Part shown: one piece after another, positions 35,640-48,899 of the stretch
How positions within the stretch are numbered: position 1 is the first letter of the stretch
Layout of the letters: every line of letters starts with the position of its first letter
NCBI RefSeq assembly: GCF_017654505.1
Contig: NC_054537.1
Coordinates: forward strand, 70,839,118-70,903,117
Reading direction: 5' to 3'
Source: Polyodon spathula
Lineage: Eukaryota > Chordata > Actinopteri > Acipenseriformes > Polyodontidae
DNA length: 64,000 nucleotides
Notes under the pieces: model-generated
The model's database searches: none
Seen by the model: the letters and a program-made list of their open reading frames with translations, nothing else
Told to the model about the DNA's origin: nothing
Translations under genes and position numbers: made by a program

Positions 35640-35935
35640 TGTTGCAAATGGTTTTTTACCCCAGTGTCCCCCCCCCGTTCCCCAATGTGGAATTCCCAAT
35701 TATTATTTTTTATCCCAGTTCACTGATGCAACCCTATGGCGACTCTGGAAACGGAGGCTGAAACACACGTCCTCCGAAACGTGTTCCTGCCAGTCCGTCA
35801 TTTTTCGCTCTGTGGATTCTCAGTGAAGCCACTAGACCTATAGTGCTGGAGGAGAACACAGATCGGAATAGCTCCACTGCAGACCCGCAGGCACCCTATC
35901 AGCCACAGGGGTCACTAGTATGTGGTGAACTGTGG
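35640..35935 (+). repeat. Unclassified interspersed repeat (SINE-sized)
   Basis: Contains GGCGACTCTGGAAACGGAGG, CACGTCCTCCGAAACGTG, and GCAGACCCGCAGGCACCC followed by TATCAGCCACAGGGGTC. I recall this text as a high-copy repeat in sturgeon-type genomes. GC content is higher than the surroundings. The ORF at 35843-36091 is within or next to it and is not a gene. Class unknown. Confidence 0.45.
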
Positions 35936-36379
35936 ATTGCCCATATTTTTATTTTGTTAATCATTACCCATAAAAGATCCATGTACTCGGGTATTTTTCA
36001 CCCGGATCGACCATGTTTCATATCAGAATGCACAAGAATTAATTCAGCTTCCCATTCAGAATGGAATCCAACATTCCAGTACCTAATTTAGCAATTTAAA
36101 CTAGTGTAGTTTAGACATGATCTACCAAACTAATATGTTATCAACCTCAATTGGTTATATATTCAGATTGACCCAGAAATGGGGCAATGATCAAATTTTC
36201 TGCATTTATGAGGCAACTCCTTTGAATTACACATTTCAACAAACAAAATATATTTCTTACACACTCTAAAACAGGAAGTTATATTCGATTCCTAGAACAA
36301 TTTATCCACTAACTTGATAGCATTAGTTATAGTTAATTTCTAAGTCATAAAATATTTAATATTTGATATGTTGAAAAAG

Positions 36380-37370
36380 TATCGATTTTCAAAAAAAGTC
36401 AAAAAGGCTTTGTTGAGGAACTCTGTAGCTTTCTCTCTGGATATGAAGTTCCAGTGAAAGAAGACACTACTTTGCTTGAAGTACGCGTTGTATTGCGTCA
36501 GCTCATAATAAACAAATAGTTATTTTCAAATGGAGATCAGCTTGTTGATCTCCAAGTCTTGCAGTGTTATCTTCGTTGCTGGCAGTTTTCCAACTGGAAA
36601 TAGTTCCGTTGATCAGATGTAACTCAGTTCTGATGATGCGTTACAATTGAAAAGTTATGTAGTTCGTAGAAGTGTTCTTGTTGCAGTTCTTCTGTACGGC
36701 TAGTAAATCACCGTAGGTCCAGCTGCTGTTTATGCTTCAGTTTGTTTTCACGGAAACCAAGACTCACTTTCAGATCAAGGCAGCGTCCCGTTTACTGCTT
36801 CAGTTTCTTGTAGAGCAGAGAGCTAAGGCCCTCTTCAAAGCTAATTTCAGCCTTCTTAGAACATGATTTTAGCCAGTCTTCAGACGATAGTTTCTCCCAC
36901 GATTCCAGCATACTTTCCAATTGCTTTCTCCAAGCTTCAGAAACTTTCTTCAGAGCAGTTCAGCTTCCATTTTGTTCCTTTAGAACCACTTTCTTTGCCT
37001 GTCCCTGTCTTTTTGAATTAAGCGCCAAACCATCGTGATTGGATCGTTGAATTCATGGGTGGTGTTTAACGTCACACATCGTGCCTAAACACTGGTTAGG
37101 TCGTCTCTGAGCCACTCCTTGGTCTTGCCCTTGTCTTGTCAAAAGGTAATTGATGGCTCCCCCCTCCCCCTCTGCTTTCTTTGGGGGGAGAACTCACCCT
37201 TGTGTCTGTGTTTTGTCAAAGTCTTCCAGAATGGCCTGTGGTAGCGCAAATTAATTTTTACGACTCGGCTTCAAAGTTGCATTTAATCTACTTTGTGTAA
37301 GAGATGGGGGGTGGGGACTCTCATCTAGCAATAACCTGATTTGACTCTACTGTCCCCTGCATAGGGCAGT
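36380..37370 (-). other. Unexplained GC-richer block with small minus-strand frame
   Basis: About 1 kb with a composition unlike its AT-rich flanks and no microsatellites. On the minus strand a 55-codon open stretch (36792-36959, first Met at codon 17) reads a Lys/Glu-rich, helical-looking peptide including ESMLESWEKLSSEDWLKS. It is preceded by a stop and has no recognised domain. The block could be an LTR or leader of a retroelement, or host sequence. A (ATT)n tract follows at 37371-37398. Confidence 0.35.
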
Positions 37371-37999
37371 ATTATTATTATTATTACTATTATTATTTAA
37401 TTTCTCAACACAATTATTTTTCCCCATTTTTTTACTCCTAGTTTGTAATCTTTCTAAGCTACCTGCCTGATCTCCTCACTGCCGCTAATCATTCTTGCTT
37501 ATGAGTGCTATGGCTGCCGTCACTTAATTCTGTTCTTGGTCAATTATGTGAAACCTCAAGCGTTGCTAGGCTACTGAACGCCGAATGCAGGGCTCAGCCT
37601 GTACAATCTTGTGAGGTGGTTAATTAAAAAATATCAATGAAATATGACTCTGTAACAGGGTGATGTGTTACATGTGTCACTTGAAAATACTGAGACAGAC
37701 ACAGAATAATGGTGCTGATACGGCTGCACAGGTACGCAGATTTAATTTTCAACACAGAGCTGATGTTAGGGTAACAGCAATCGTAGAGCTAGTGTCACAT
37801 TTAAAAAAGAAAACAAAACAAAGTTTTTTTTTCAACATTGCTGAGCTTTAGGTTGCATTGGCAAAGTAGAAAAGTCCATCTGTGCTTCCTAAATTCCACA
37901 CAAGATTTATTTATTTACATATTTTTGTTAAAACAGCTTTAAAAGAAAATTAACCTTGGGTTTGTTTTCAGTACTCCCACCTCCTCATGTGTGAATTAG

Positions 38000-38380
38000 T
38001 CATTTTAACCAAGAATGCAAGCCCATTGATGGCTTGTCTCATCTACATCACAAGTGCCTTCTACTGAGAGCTGCATGGCCAGAAAACTCCTACCTTATCT
38101 CAATGTCCCACAACGAGTCCAGCAGCTGGCGCAGCTTAAGCACCCAGTGCGTCAAATTGCTCTGCTCAAGTCGTTATTTATTACAGGCTATTTTGTCCTG
38201 TCATCCCCTGTGACATTATGTCAAAGCTTTTCTTCCCACTGCCTTCATCTTGGAGCGTCTGCAGGGATCTGATATGCCACCGCTGGCATGCTATGGGGAT
38301 GGGGAACAGAGAGTGATTACGAGTGAGGCAATGAGCCAGACAGGCACAGGCAACTTCCATTGCCTCGTCACAGTAATAAG
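38000..38380. promoter_or_regulatory. Candidate conserved non-coding element
   Basis: About 380 bp of balanced, non-repetitive sequence with GAGCTGCATGGCCAG, TCGTTATTTATTACAGGC, GGCATGCTATGGGG and GGCAACTTCCATTGCC (near-palindromic). The overlapping ORFs on both strands (38054-38426) have no recognised domain and lack splice-site logic. Looks like an old, constrained element by texture. Confidence 0.3.
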
Positions 38381-38469
38381 TTTTAGTTTGATTCCTTTCT
38401 CTCGTTTGTTTGTGCATGTAGACCAACAGACTCCCACCTTCTCTTTTGGTGTCTATGGTCCCTAATACT

Positions 38470-40050
38470 TGGCTTGTATGCCAGCTTTAATAAGAGCATC
38501 CAGAAAACTAAGAAAAATGAAAGATATTTTATAAGTTGTGTTGAGCACTAACATGTTGGCATAATGGTTTAGAGCAAAGGGCATGGAGCCAGGACATTTA
38601 GATTTCAGAGCTGAATCATTGGTGTACTCTGTTACTCTGGTGGATAGACAATTGGTCTATTTTTTATCTCCTATGCCTCAGTCCTATCCCTGTTTAAAAA
38701 GTGGCAAGCATTGGACCCATTGGGAAAGAAATACGCTATCTCTTTTGAGCTCTCTGGTGAATTATTTTAAATAACACTAGTATAATGAGGCATCAGCAGC
38801 AACTATATGTTTCCTTCACAGAAATGACTGGGAAAGCATGTTGCCTGTGGCTGTCATAATGCTATGAATTGTAAAACATTTGTCAGTTAAACTGTACTTT
38901 ATATTTTATAGTAATAGTTATAGTTTTACAGTAATGCATAAAGCTGCTTAAGGAAAAGTTTGTTGAACATGTGCTTCTGGTAGAGTAGGATCAGATCGAG
39001 CAATAAAACTGCTTTAGATTAACAACCTAATTAACATTTTGTAGCAGTCATTTTACAAAGCTGAAGATTTTCTAACTTGATTTGTTTCAAATTTGATATG
39101 AAATGAATGCCAAAAGGATAACTAACCAAGGGTTTAATAACAAAAAATGTAGAAATGGCCTACTTATAATCGATCATAACTTTAAAGACAATATTTATAT
39201 AAAATAGCATGAGAAGAAACTTAAGAATAAAAATAGTTTGTGTCATGTTATAATGTCTCATCTTTTTAACTTCTAGTTAAATCTTTAAAAGTTTAAATCA
39301 GAGTATTCTTATCTGGTGCTGGTTTCACAAAGACACTGCACCTCCTAGTGAATTTGTCTACATAGCCTTCCCTTTTAATATATATAACAGTGTTGTGTAG
39401 CAGGTCCTGCTTGGCAGGGTAGCCTAGCACAGCAGCAAACTCACCCATAGCCCAACTGCAAAACATCCCCTAATATAATAGATCCAGTTCGAGATACTAC
39501 AAGGATCTAGACTCTGCTGAGATGTGGACAGACCCTAACATGGTTACTAAATACTGATGGTTTCCAAGTCTGCTTCTTGCATATGTACAGTTCCTTACAA
39601 GTGTCTTGACACATGTGTGATAGCCTGTAGAATCCATGAAAATAGGTACCTTTGGGAAAGATTCAGAAATGACAACAGGGATTCTATCGAAATAAATTGA
39701 AAAAGGTGAAAACTATCTCAGTAGTACTGAACTAATTAACGTTAATAACAGAATAGTCTGTAGATTGCTAGCATGCTGTCCTTGGAATTAGAAAGCTTCA
39801 AGGACGTTTTAATAATTGTCATATACCAGCTGAAATGTATGTGCCGTGTAAGCTGCAATAAAAACTGAAGTGCCCCATTTGTTAGCAATCCTGAAAAGAA
39901 AATGACAGTAGCATAAAGAAGGACACAGTCTCTAGCTAGTTTAAAAAAGGAAGAGGAGGGGCAAGCACAAAACCTTTCTTTTTCTATTTGACACAAGTGT
40001 CCATCATATGCTTTGTGAGATTTTTTAAATTGTTTTTCAATAGGCCTTAC
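38470..40050. other. Intronic sequence without recognisable features
   Basis: No supported gene or repeat. ORFs at 38583-38774 (+) and 39742-39996 (-) have no recognised domain. Confidence 0.5.
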
Positions 40051-40059
40051 AAATGTGGT

Positions 40060-40330
40060 TTGTATAGATTCATTTATTAGGATATTTTCTTGAAGTAGAT
40101 TTAATTGCGTACTTTCAGCTCGTAAATGGTTCTAATTAAATAAGCTACTTAGGCCTCGACAGTCGTGCTTTCGCCTTATTGCTCCCTAATTAAACCAGGT
40201 ATTAGGTGATTTTTATTGAGTTGTCAGGGGCTGCATGATGGTTTGTTATTAAGAAAGTGCCACACTATAATTTGCATGACTGGGAACCTTGTTTAGAGAT
40301 TGAATGGTAAATTACAGTTATTGCTGTATA
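40060..40330. promoter_or_regulatory. Candidate conserved non-coding element
   Basis: TTTAATTGCGTACTTTCAGC, GTTCTAATTAAATAAGC, TTGCTCCCTAATTAAACC and ATAATTTGCATGACTGGG: dense TAATTA homeodomain-type words and an octamer-like ATTTGCAT. No ORF or transposon. One of the better candidates for a developmental enhancer. Confidence 0.35.
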
Positions 40331-40339
40331 AAATGAAAT

Positions 40340-40748
40340 GCTTTTAAATATAAAGAAGAACATGGTGATAATTAATAAGAAAAAAACACAAATAATAAGA
40401 GCCCTAAAAGCAGTTTATTTTTTTAGTTTTTTTATATTGCAGCACATATAAAGTATAAATATTACTTTGGAGGTACATCACGTCCTCCCCCAGTCTTTCA
40501 TCTGGAGCTCTGCAGTCAATAAAATCGTGAATCACAAATGTTATTTTATTCGTCATCAGTTGTATTAGAACTCTATCAGTACAATTAGAATTGTTTTTGT
40601 TTTAAAATGTATTTTTAAAGACTGTATCTGCCGACCAGTTCTGGGCAATTACATTTTACATGATATTCTGAATAAATTCTTTCCTGGACCTACCGCATTT
40701 GATCTCATCAGATAAAAAATAAATAAATAAATTGCTGTTACTTTGCTG

Positions 40749-40787
<39 letters not shown>

Positions 40788-41820
40788 AGAAACCTCTAAA
40801 GAATCAGTGCACTAAAGGACTGGTGGTAAGATCTCCCAGACAAACTTCAGAAGAGCTTTAAAAACAATGAAAACTAGCCCAGTGGCTTAGTAATTATGGC
40901 ACTTGCAGTTGGACCGGTTGCTTCCACTTTGATCCTCTGCTCCTGTTAACTGTAAATGCAAGTTGCCCACTTGTCTGGGGTGTAGGAAATCCTTATTTTT
41001 GTTTTTTTTGTAAATCAAGATGAAAGTCTGGACATGATGATGAAAGTAACGACTGTTGTATAGTAAATGCCTGCCACTACCAGAAGTAGGGTCAGTTGGG
41101 GTGAAAGTGAACAGTTTTAGATCAGTTATTTTCATCAGTTTTAAAATACCTTGAAAACAGAACAGGATATCGCTGAAATGGACACCCTGTTTACTCTATT
41201 TTAGGTTTTAAAGATGGTTTGAAGTCATCTTTGACCGTAGCATTTATTTGAGTGAGGGTAATGTAAACCCACACATTCTTTAAGAAACAGATCTAGTGTC
41301 TTTAAATAAGGGTTTGTAGCTTCTGACTGCGTACACAGAAGCATAAAGTATTATTTGTCTATCCCACATAGTGTTAAGTAAACGGACAAAGGGGTAAATG
41401 TTAAGGGAGGATGGGACTGCATCAGTTCATAGCGTATGTTTCTTAGAAAGCTATAGGGAGGAAATGCCCTAAAAAAAAAACCAGCACATTTTGCAACATG
41501 AATTTAAAAAAGACTGGCATTTGATCTTATAAGATTAAAAAATAAAACAATTTAAAAAAAAGTGGTTTTGGTACTGTAAACTGATTTTATTGTTCCTAGT
41601 GCCTATTGAATGGCAAGGCACAGAAAGACCCATTTGATTTCTCTGCCTCGTCGGTGCCCAGGTACCGACATTAGTACGGTCGGACGCCAGTTAAGCATTT
41701 TCATAAGAAATCAGTAAAGTCTTAAGTCAAGATTCTGCCTATAGAAAACAGTACCAGGGTGTTCGGCCGCATTCCGACTTGACTACATCAGTGCTTGATA
41801 TGAAAAGGAAATAGAAAGGA
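40340..41820. other. Intronic sequence, mostly unassigned
   Basis: Poly(A) at 40753-40785. Otherwise no supported gene or repeat; the ORF at 40887-41135 (-) has no recognised domain. Confidence 0.45.
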
Positions 41821-41824
41821 GTTA

Positions 41825-42450
41825 CGAATCTGATTAATATATGTACTGGGGTGCACCTGAACCTGTGTGTAGAGTCTACCCGGACCCAAGACTTGACCCG
41901 TACCAAACTGAATTTTGGTTGCAAAATTGTCACCCAACACTCGGGTCGGGTCCTATTTTGTTGACTCGGTAATACAAAAACTGTTGATTACTATTAAAGA
42001 GACTCTCCTTGTTACTAAAATTCATTGTTTATAATTCCTGTTGCGTGGATTTGCTTCCCTCAGTAGCACATATTACATCTCAGTTCCATTTCTCTTGTGT
42101 TAAGTTTGTAATAAAATCACTTATTTACGAGATAGTACTTCAGTTCATTTGATTTTCAGATAATCTTTGTATCTTTTACGCAGACATGTTGTATATTTAA
42201 TTTTACAGTCCTCTGTGTAGGTGCATGATGGAATAAACACTGTAGTTCAGCCAGATTTCCAGGTTGACTGGAAACAAAAACACTGCTTTAATACTTCATC
42301 TAGTCAGTGCATATACTAAGCTGGTGAAAGAAAAAGTGTTTCACTTTTTTCGGGCCAGTTCTAATAACAAGAATTTTTCATTGGGTCGGGTAAGTAATTG
42401 TTGGTTCGTAATCGGGTCAGGTTGATAAACCCGCGAAGGCCTCTACCTGT
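41825..42450. mobile_element. Possible hAT-like MITE with ACCCG/CGGGT ends
   Basis: The left part carries GTCTACCCGGACCCAAG and CTTGACCCGTACC, the right part GGGTCGGGTAAG and ATCGGGTCAGG plus AACCCGCGAAGGCCTC, giving roughly inverted ends. GGTCGGGTCC lies near 41945. This resembles a fish hAT group whose ends are rich in CGGGT repeats. No ORF is seen and the exact ends are unclear. Confidence 0.35.
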
Positions 42451-42459
42451 GTACCTAAT

Positions 42460-43767
42460 AGTACTTTATCGAAATAAACCTGTATTTCAGTACTACTTGT
42501 TTAGTTGCTTAGTGATGGGTCATTCCAAATAGATTGTGGGATGTGGTTGAGTGAGCAATAACATAAGAAGGTGCATGGCTGTACTGAGACAACCCATGTG
42601 TGAGGCACAAGACACAGTGGGTTGCACAACCTGAGAAATTAACCATAAAATAATATATTAGATAATATAGAGTCCTGGTACAACTATATACAGATACATC
42701 AAAATACAATATTACAGATGAAAGGTTGTAGGTATTTAAAATAATGGAATATCATGAATGTATAAAACAAGTGAAATATAAAAGGAAAAAGGAGTGGGCA
42801 TTAATAATGTTTGTGAAGCAAACACAAATTGTGTTTTCTCAACCATGACAGGTTTGAGTTTACCAAGAGATTTAGGCATGTGTTTTACAAAATTGTATTT
42901 TAATATACTGTACTTGCAGTTTTATTTGGACACAGGGATATGACGTTTGGTGAAAAGGTTAGGGTCATTCTGAGCATACAAAATACTGTGTGTAAAAAGT
43001 ATTATTTGGCTGTATATGTTATTTATGACCCATGTATAACTTGAAACATCCAAACAAAGACGCACATAGCACAGTATTGCAGGGTTATGTCGTGCACAAA
43101 AGAGGCGGCAAAGATAACTTTTTTTTTTTTTTTTTTTTAACCCTCTGAGTATTCAGTTATGTTTTATAGAGCAGTGTTCTGCTTTAAAGTACAATACAAG
43201 TTTAAAAGACAACGTCGGCACATCCTGACAGATTTAACCTTGAGCAAGATGGGATGTAACTGACAGTCTTCTAGAAGGAAGTGTGTTTTGGTTTAATTAT
43301 ACAGCGTGAGTGATTGAATTAATACTGTCAAAGCATGCATGCAGTTCAGAAAGCTCTGTGTAGATTAGATAAAAGGAAAACATATCTAATTGGTTAAGGT
43401 AAGTATTTGATATTAGTAATCCCCAGCTTGTACATACTTTGCACTAATATTACATAGTATGGAGAAAATGGTAATGTTGGTCATATCTTTCTGTTCACAT
43501 GATCCAGATCATTTAGAGACTTGGTCAGACAGGAATGAAAGTGTTCCAGATTTTCTTTTGTGTATCTTGTTCTAAGCTTATCCTTTTTCAGAAGCCATAT
43601 TTACGGTATACATTTCTAGCTACTTAGTGCTATTTATTGTTTTAGCATGGCAACCCATGCCCACCTTGTCAGTTACTTGTACTGGTGGGTTTGGTTCTGT
43701 AGCTCTACAAAAAAAGGTGGCTTCTGATAATTTTTTTAATTGATTCAAGTTTAACTGGACATTATTT

Positions 43768-43799
<32 letters not shown>

Positions 43800-45080
43800 T
43801 AAGATGCTTTTTTGTTTTGTTTTACTGTGTTTGAAATAGGGTTCTAACCAATGATTTATTCTGTGTCACTCATGGTCAGGTTTGATCATGAGCACTATCC
43901 ACTCAGGGATGGAATAAGACTCCCATTACATAGCAGTTTGATCCATTCCTGGTTTTATTAAGATACAACTGAGCTTGTCCTCTTTTTCCAACCCCCAATG
44001 TCTTCTATGTAATCAAGACCATTATGAGATAAAGCAGGGAGCTGAGATTTATAAACATATATCTTTCATATGATCAAAATCATCAAATGGACAGGACAGA
44101 AAAATTTAGCCAAGTGGACAGTCTAGGCCTGATAATGGGGCTTCTGTTGAATTGAGAGGTTTAGATTTTCAAGCAATTCTGTTAGACATGCACAGAGAAC
44201 AAAATACATATTTACTGAATTAACATTTTATGTTGCCATTTTTAATGTGTAGTGAAGTGATGTATTTTCCTCATGCATTTTAAAAACTTTTCATGATCTG
44301 ATCTACTGAGGGGGTAAGCTGAAATAGGTTTTGTTTTTTTCTTAAACCAGTTTAACCCCGGTGTTTCAAGTTTACATAAAGGCATTTATTTGTAGGTATT
44401 GTTTAATTATTTGAATGTCTGTGAAGGTTTTCTGTGCAGGGCTTGTATTTTCTTGCTCCTTGTTGAATTTTTGGTGTCCTCAGTCGACTCTGGTAATAAT
44501 CTTTCAGGCTGGCTTTCTTTTTCAGTCATTTTGTCTGTAGTTCATCAAGTTTTTTTCAACTGTTTGTGCAGGCATGACATACTGTGACCTCACTTCCATC
44601 TGATATACTCCAATAAGAGTTGTGCATTAAATGATCTGTGTATCACAGCTGTATCACATTAGTATGCATCTTTTTTTAAAGAAAAACTATAGAAAGTGTA
44701 TATAATGGAATGTTGGTTTTAAGGCTGAATACTATATAATTATGCCAAGATCAAAAACATTAATGCTCAAGTCTTCTTATTGCTCGAAAAATAGTGACAA
44801 GTATTTTCTGTTCCATTTTTTTTAAAGTATAAACTTTATTGTCCTCTGCCACTGAAAACATTACTTAAAAGGAAGCACCCTTTTTATTAGGGTTAAAAGA
44901 TTGTGTTGTTTTCTATTAAATCCGAAACCATTTATGGTTTCATGCTGGTGCACTTTTTCCAAACAAATACTTATAATGGGGGACTCATATAACTAAGGCC
45001 ATGTGAAAATCAAGAAAATTCTTTTAAATTCATGGCAGTGTCAGTGTAAAGTATTGTGTTTCGCAAAATGTGCACAGAAC
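42460..45080. other. Intronic sequence, mostly unassigned
   Basis: Contains the poly(G) run at 43770 and a poly(T) run near 43120-43138. No supported gene. The ORF at 44399-44587 (+) has no recognised domain. Confidence 0.5.
43770..43798 (+). repeat. Poly(G) run
   Basis: 29 consecutive G, the longest homopurine-G tract in the window. Confidence 0.9.
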
Positions 45081-45084
45081 TATT

Positions 45085-45560
45085 TTATAAATTATAAAAA
45101 AATTTAAAATCAAATATAGAGATAAATGCACTGATATCAAAATTGTCAAAGTTATTCAAACACTTTACAATAGCTTGTGAAACGGTGTTATTATTAACAG
45201 CCTGTAAAAGTGTATCTGCAAGGACAGCTTTCAGTTCTAGTACAGATGCATGTTCACCATTTAGGCCTTGCAAAACAAATGCAATGTGTAACCCATACTG
45301 ATCTGGGGCATCAGTCAACTCGTCAGTGACCACTGACAAGCAACCAGACTGTTTGTTTTACAAATTACATAATCTCCTGCTTGTGAAACTTTAGGTAGCT
45401 AAGTATTCACATCTCAACTGGGCTGATGAAGGAATCACTCCACCCTTTCTACACTCCAGCTGAAGAATTAGTTAGCAGTAACATTGCAGGGCGTCCAGAA
45501 GAGCTTCCCTCCATCGCTGTGTAAAACTCCTAATGGATACTACTTTACGTGATCTGCTGC
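45085..45560 (-). pseudogene. hAT transposase remnant, CGGBP1-like
   Basis: The minus-strand frame 45085-45339 reads LSVVTDELTDAPDQYGLHIA, FVLQGLNGEHASVLEL and VNNNTVSQAIVKCLNNFD. I recognise the central region of hAT transposases related to CGGBP1 (ADETTD...FL...NHSTVAQAV pattern). Upstream on the same strand, near 45500-45530, DGGKLFWTPCNV corresponds to the zinc-finger start LFCxxCNV with one Cys replaced by Trp. In-frame stops lie between the two parts. The C-terminal half is absent. No termini were found. Confidence 0.65.
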
Positions 45561-45609
45561 AGACACATTTTTAGACTTTTAACAGACATTTTCTTGTTTA
45601 CAGTGTGTA

Positions 45610-48600
45610 ATATTTTAATTTCCCATTTAGGTTGCATATAGTCACATGACATAATCACTGCACAGCACCAGGTCCATGGCGAATAGTACGTGCAGGCACA
45701 CAGCTCAGCTGTACAGTTTCGTTAATGAGATTATTATTATTATTTATTTTTTTATTTTTATGAAATGCAAATAAAATGTGGTATTGGGCTAATTTCATGA
45801 TTTCCATGCAGCCCGTGAAATCGAGATTTACACAAGGCCTTATGTATAACACACTAATAAATAAATTAAGTATGTATACCAGGCACTAATAGCATGTGGG
45901 ACAACGAATAAATTACCACAGGTTAGTCCTAAAGAATGCAGGCTTCGTGGTAACTCACAAAACCAAATGCAAGTTGTCCACCCATCTCCCAACAACATAT
46001 TGTTAACTCATGATTTGTTGTAACCTGCAGCTATTTTTTAATCTCTCACTATGTGTATGATAGTATTGTCTGGCCAGGTATGCTTGAAAGTGCAGGTAGT
46101 TCAGTTATCAGAAGGATTGAAACATGGCTATCCTCTCCTGTAATATTTCTCATAGTGTGCCCTGTAGTTAGATTTACATACACAGTTTACGCTTGTGAAG
46201 TGCAAATGGGTGCCCACTTCCTTTCTATGCATAGCCTTCCGTCCCTTTAATCTGCCCACGTTTTCCTTTTTTCTGTTTACAGTCTCTTCTTGAAACCCGC
46301 TGTTCAGGGCTTTCATCTAAGCATTTTATCCCTTTCCTTTATCAGTCGCATTATCTCCTGAAATATAGCCTGTGGCCACAACTATCTTTTTGCCACCTTT
46401 GAGACATCAAGACTTTTTATTAAATAGAGATTTGATTTACAGTTTACAATGTGCAGAACATGTTAGACTAAGGCAAAAAAGGAAACAAGTGGGCTGTTGA
46501 TAGTGATGAGTAGCAGAGTTGTTCACAATGAAGTGCAAAGCTGTAAAACAACAGTGGTGTGACTGCTGATGCAACACCATGTTTAACATGTGTCTGACAT
46601 GCATGTAACTACAATATTATTGCCCATGTTGTTAAATTCCAGTGTGAGTGATGATACCCTGATCAGCAGTTGTGTCTATTTATTTGTTTGGCCAAACTGC
46701 ATACCCCTGTCACTTGCAAAACCTGACTGGAAAATAATGTTTGGAAAGTAACATCCTCCTACTCTACTGTCCATGATACAATATTAAAATGCTAGCATTG
46801 GATATGGATACTGTCGATCTTCATTATACAGTGCCCAAGCACATAGGACCTATCAATTATTTTTTTGGCTGATTGTCATAGCATGGTCTTCTGAAACAGA
46901 GCAATACATTTTCAGTAAGGTTCAAGTCCAGAGTACTTGGTTCTGTGCTTTCCACAAACTAATGATGAAGCCAATGTAATAAGCGGGTTTCTAGATTGAC
47001 AATGCTTTTGTCTGTATTTAGCTAGACTTGCTAACCATCATGGGTTTGAGATATCCTAAATAAGATATGGACAGAGAGTCAATCCTGTACAAATCATGCA
47101 TCTGTTGTCCCTTTCTAGTTTACTAGATACAGCAACCACAATTTAATATCTTCAACCGGAAACGTGTTAATTATTCTGGCATGGATTTTAACAGACTGTG
47201 ATCAGTCCCATGGCATTCTTAGTGGGATTTCTCCTTTAAATGCTCATTTTAAAATGTACAGTATTGAACCCCTCAGCTCCACGGACAGCAGTTCTGTCAG
47301 TATGCAGCTCACCAGTAAAGAAATACAGCAAGAGTCGTGAATAACAGAATAACAATAGAGCACTATCTTTAAAATAACCAAATTTACCATAGGTAAAAGT
47401 AGTTGTATTTGTGTATTGACAGAAGTGATCAGCTTAGTTGCATTTTGGAATTACTTTATCATTTCCCTATATGTTGAGACTGCTTTTTGGGTCACATAGA
47501 CTGCAGCCCAAAGAGAAATTAACAGTGCCTTTTTGCAGAAAATGTATGGTTCTGGGGTTATTTAGTCATTTTGCTTTGTGAAAAACTCAAAAATGACTGG
47601 CCTTCTCATTTTGTATTTATTGTAGTGTATGTCTCGACACAAGTGAGAGAACTGTTCCTTCCAGACATAGCTAACCAACTTGTCCCAGTTTGTTTGTTAT
47701 ATATTTTTTCTCTACCTGCCATAGACAAGCTTTCATTGGCTGTACCCAGAAGACCGCTTTAATCAAAACAAATGCTTGTGAGTGTGCTGTGGTAATTTGT
47801 ATTAACTAGGTACAACCAGTTGGATTTCTGTTAGATAGGACTTCAATTCAAAATTGACACGAGTTGTATGTTAAAAAAAGGAATTGCATTTACAATTTCA
47901 GTTAATTAAATTCACTTTGTAGCAATCCATAAACAAAACTACTGTATGCTAAATACTGAGGTGTACATTTTTCAAACACTGGTTTAGCTTTAACTGTGAC
48001 TCAGACCTGGATTAAATGAAGCGGCAAAAGTGTGCAGTCTGCTAGCTGCACTTAGCAATTGGAGTAAGACATGCATGAGTGGGAACCAACAGAATGAATT
48101 CTAAAAACTTGTTTAAGGTCAATACAAAATCCTCATTTACCCAGCTACACACTTGTGACCTTTTAAATTGTGTCAGAAAGAGGTGCATTTTACCCTTAAA
48201 AAAATGCAAATGGAAACTCAGTCTCTGCCTTTTCCTGTACCTGAGTTTCCGAATTTTATATGTACTATAATATTCAATAATATAGCTTTTAGTGAAAACT
48301 ATGTTGGAAGGAAGCCCAGCAAGTTGATATTTCAGCAAAATAGCCGCTGGTTAACACAAGCAGCATCTGGAGTTTCAACAGCATGCTAAGCTTTTGCAAA
48401 AGTGTCCGGGGACACAAAACTGATTAGCCGCAGGATAATGCCGGGCACAAATTATTCTTAAAGTGATGCAAGTTACACAGACGTGTTGAGTACACATTTG
48501 AGTAATACAAAAATATGGCGTGTGTGACTGTTCGCTTACATTACTCAGAGATATGGTTTGCTGTAATGTTCTTTAAGTTTTTGAATAATACAAACCATAT

Positions 48601-48890
48601 AACTCACAAAAATTAAGTATTAGTTATTTTTTATTGATAAATTTAATTATATAAACAAAATAGTAAGACAGGAGTCTTCCTTAACTATGAATAGCAAAGG
48701 AAATACATTGCATTTCTATTCAGTGCAGTGGATTATATATAGTGTGGGAAAGTCCCTCAGAAACAAGCAACAACCTTGCCCTGTCCTAAAAGTAACACAG
48801 GAAACTGTTATTGTTTCTTATGAGTATAGTCATTTTATACCTACCTATAAGAGGAGAGAGAAGAGATGGTACGAAAGTTTAGTATGTAAG
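45610..48890. other. Intronic sequence without recognisable features
   Basis: No supported gene or repeat. The overlapping ORFs around 48042-48389 on both strands show no known domain and no consistent splice sites. Confidence 0.5.
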
Positions 48891-48899
48891 ACCTTCACA

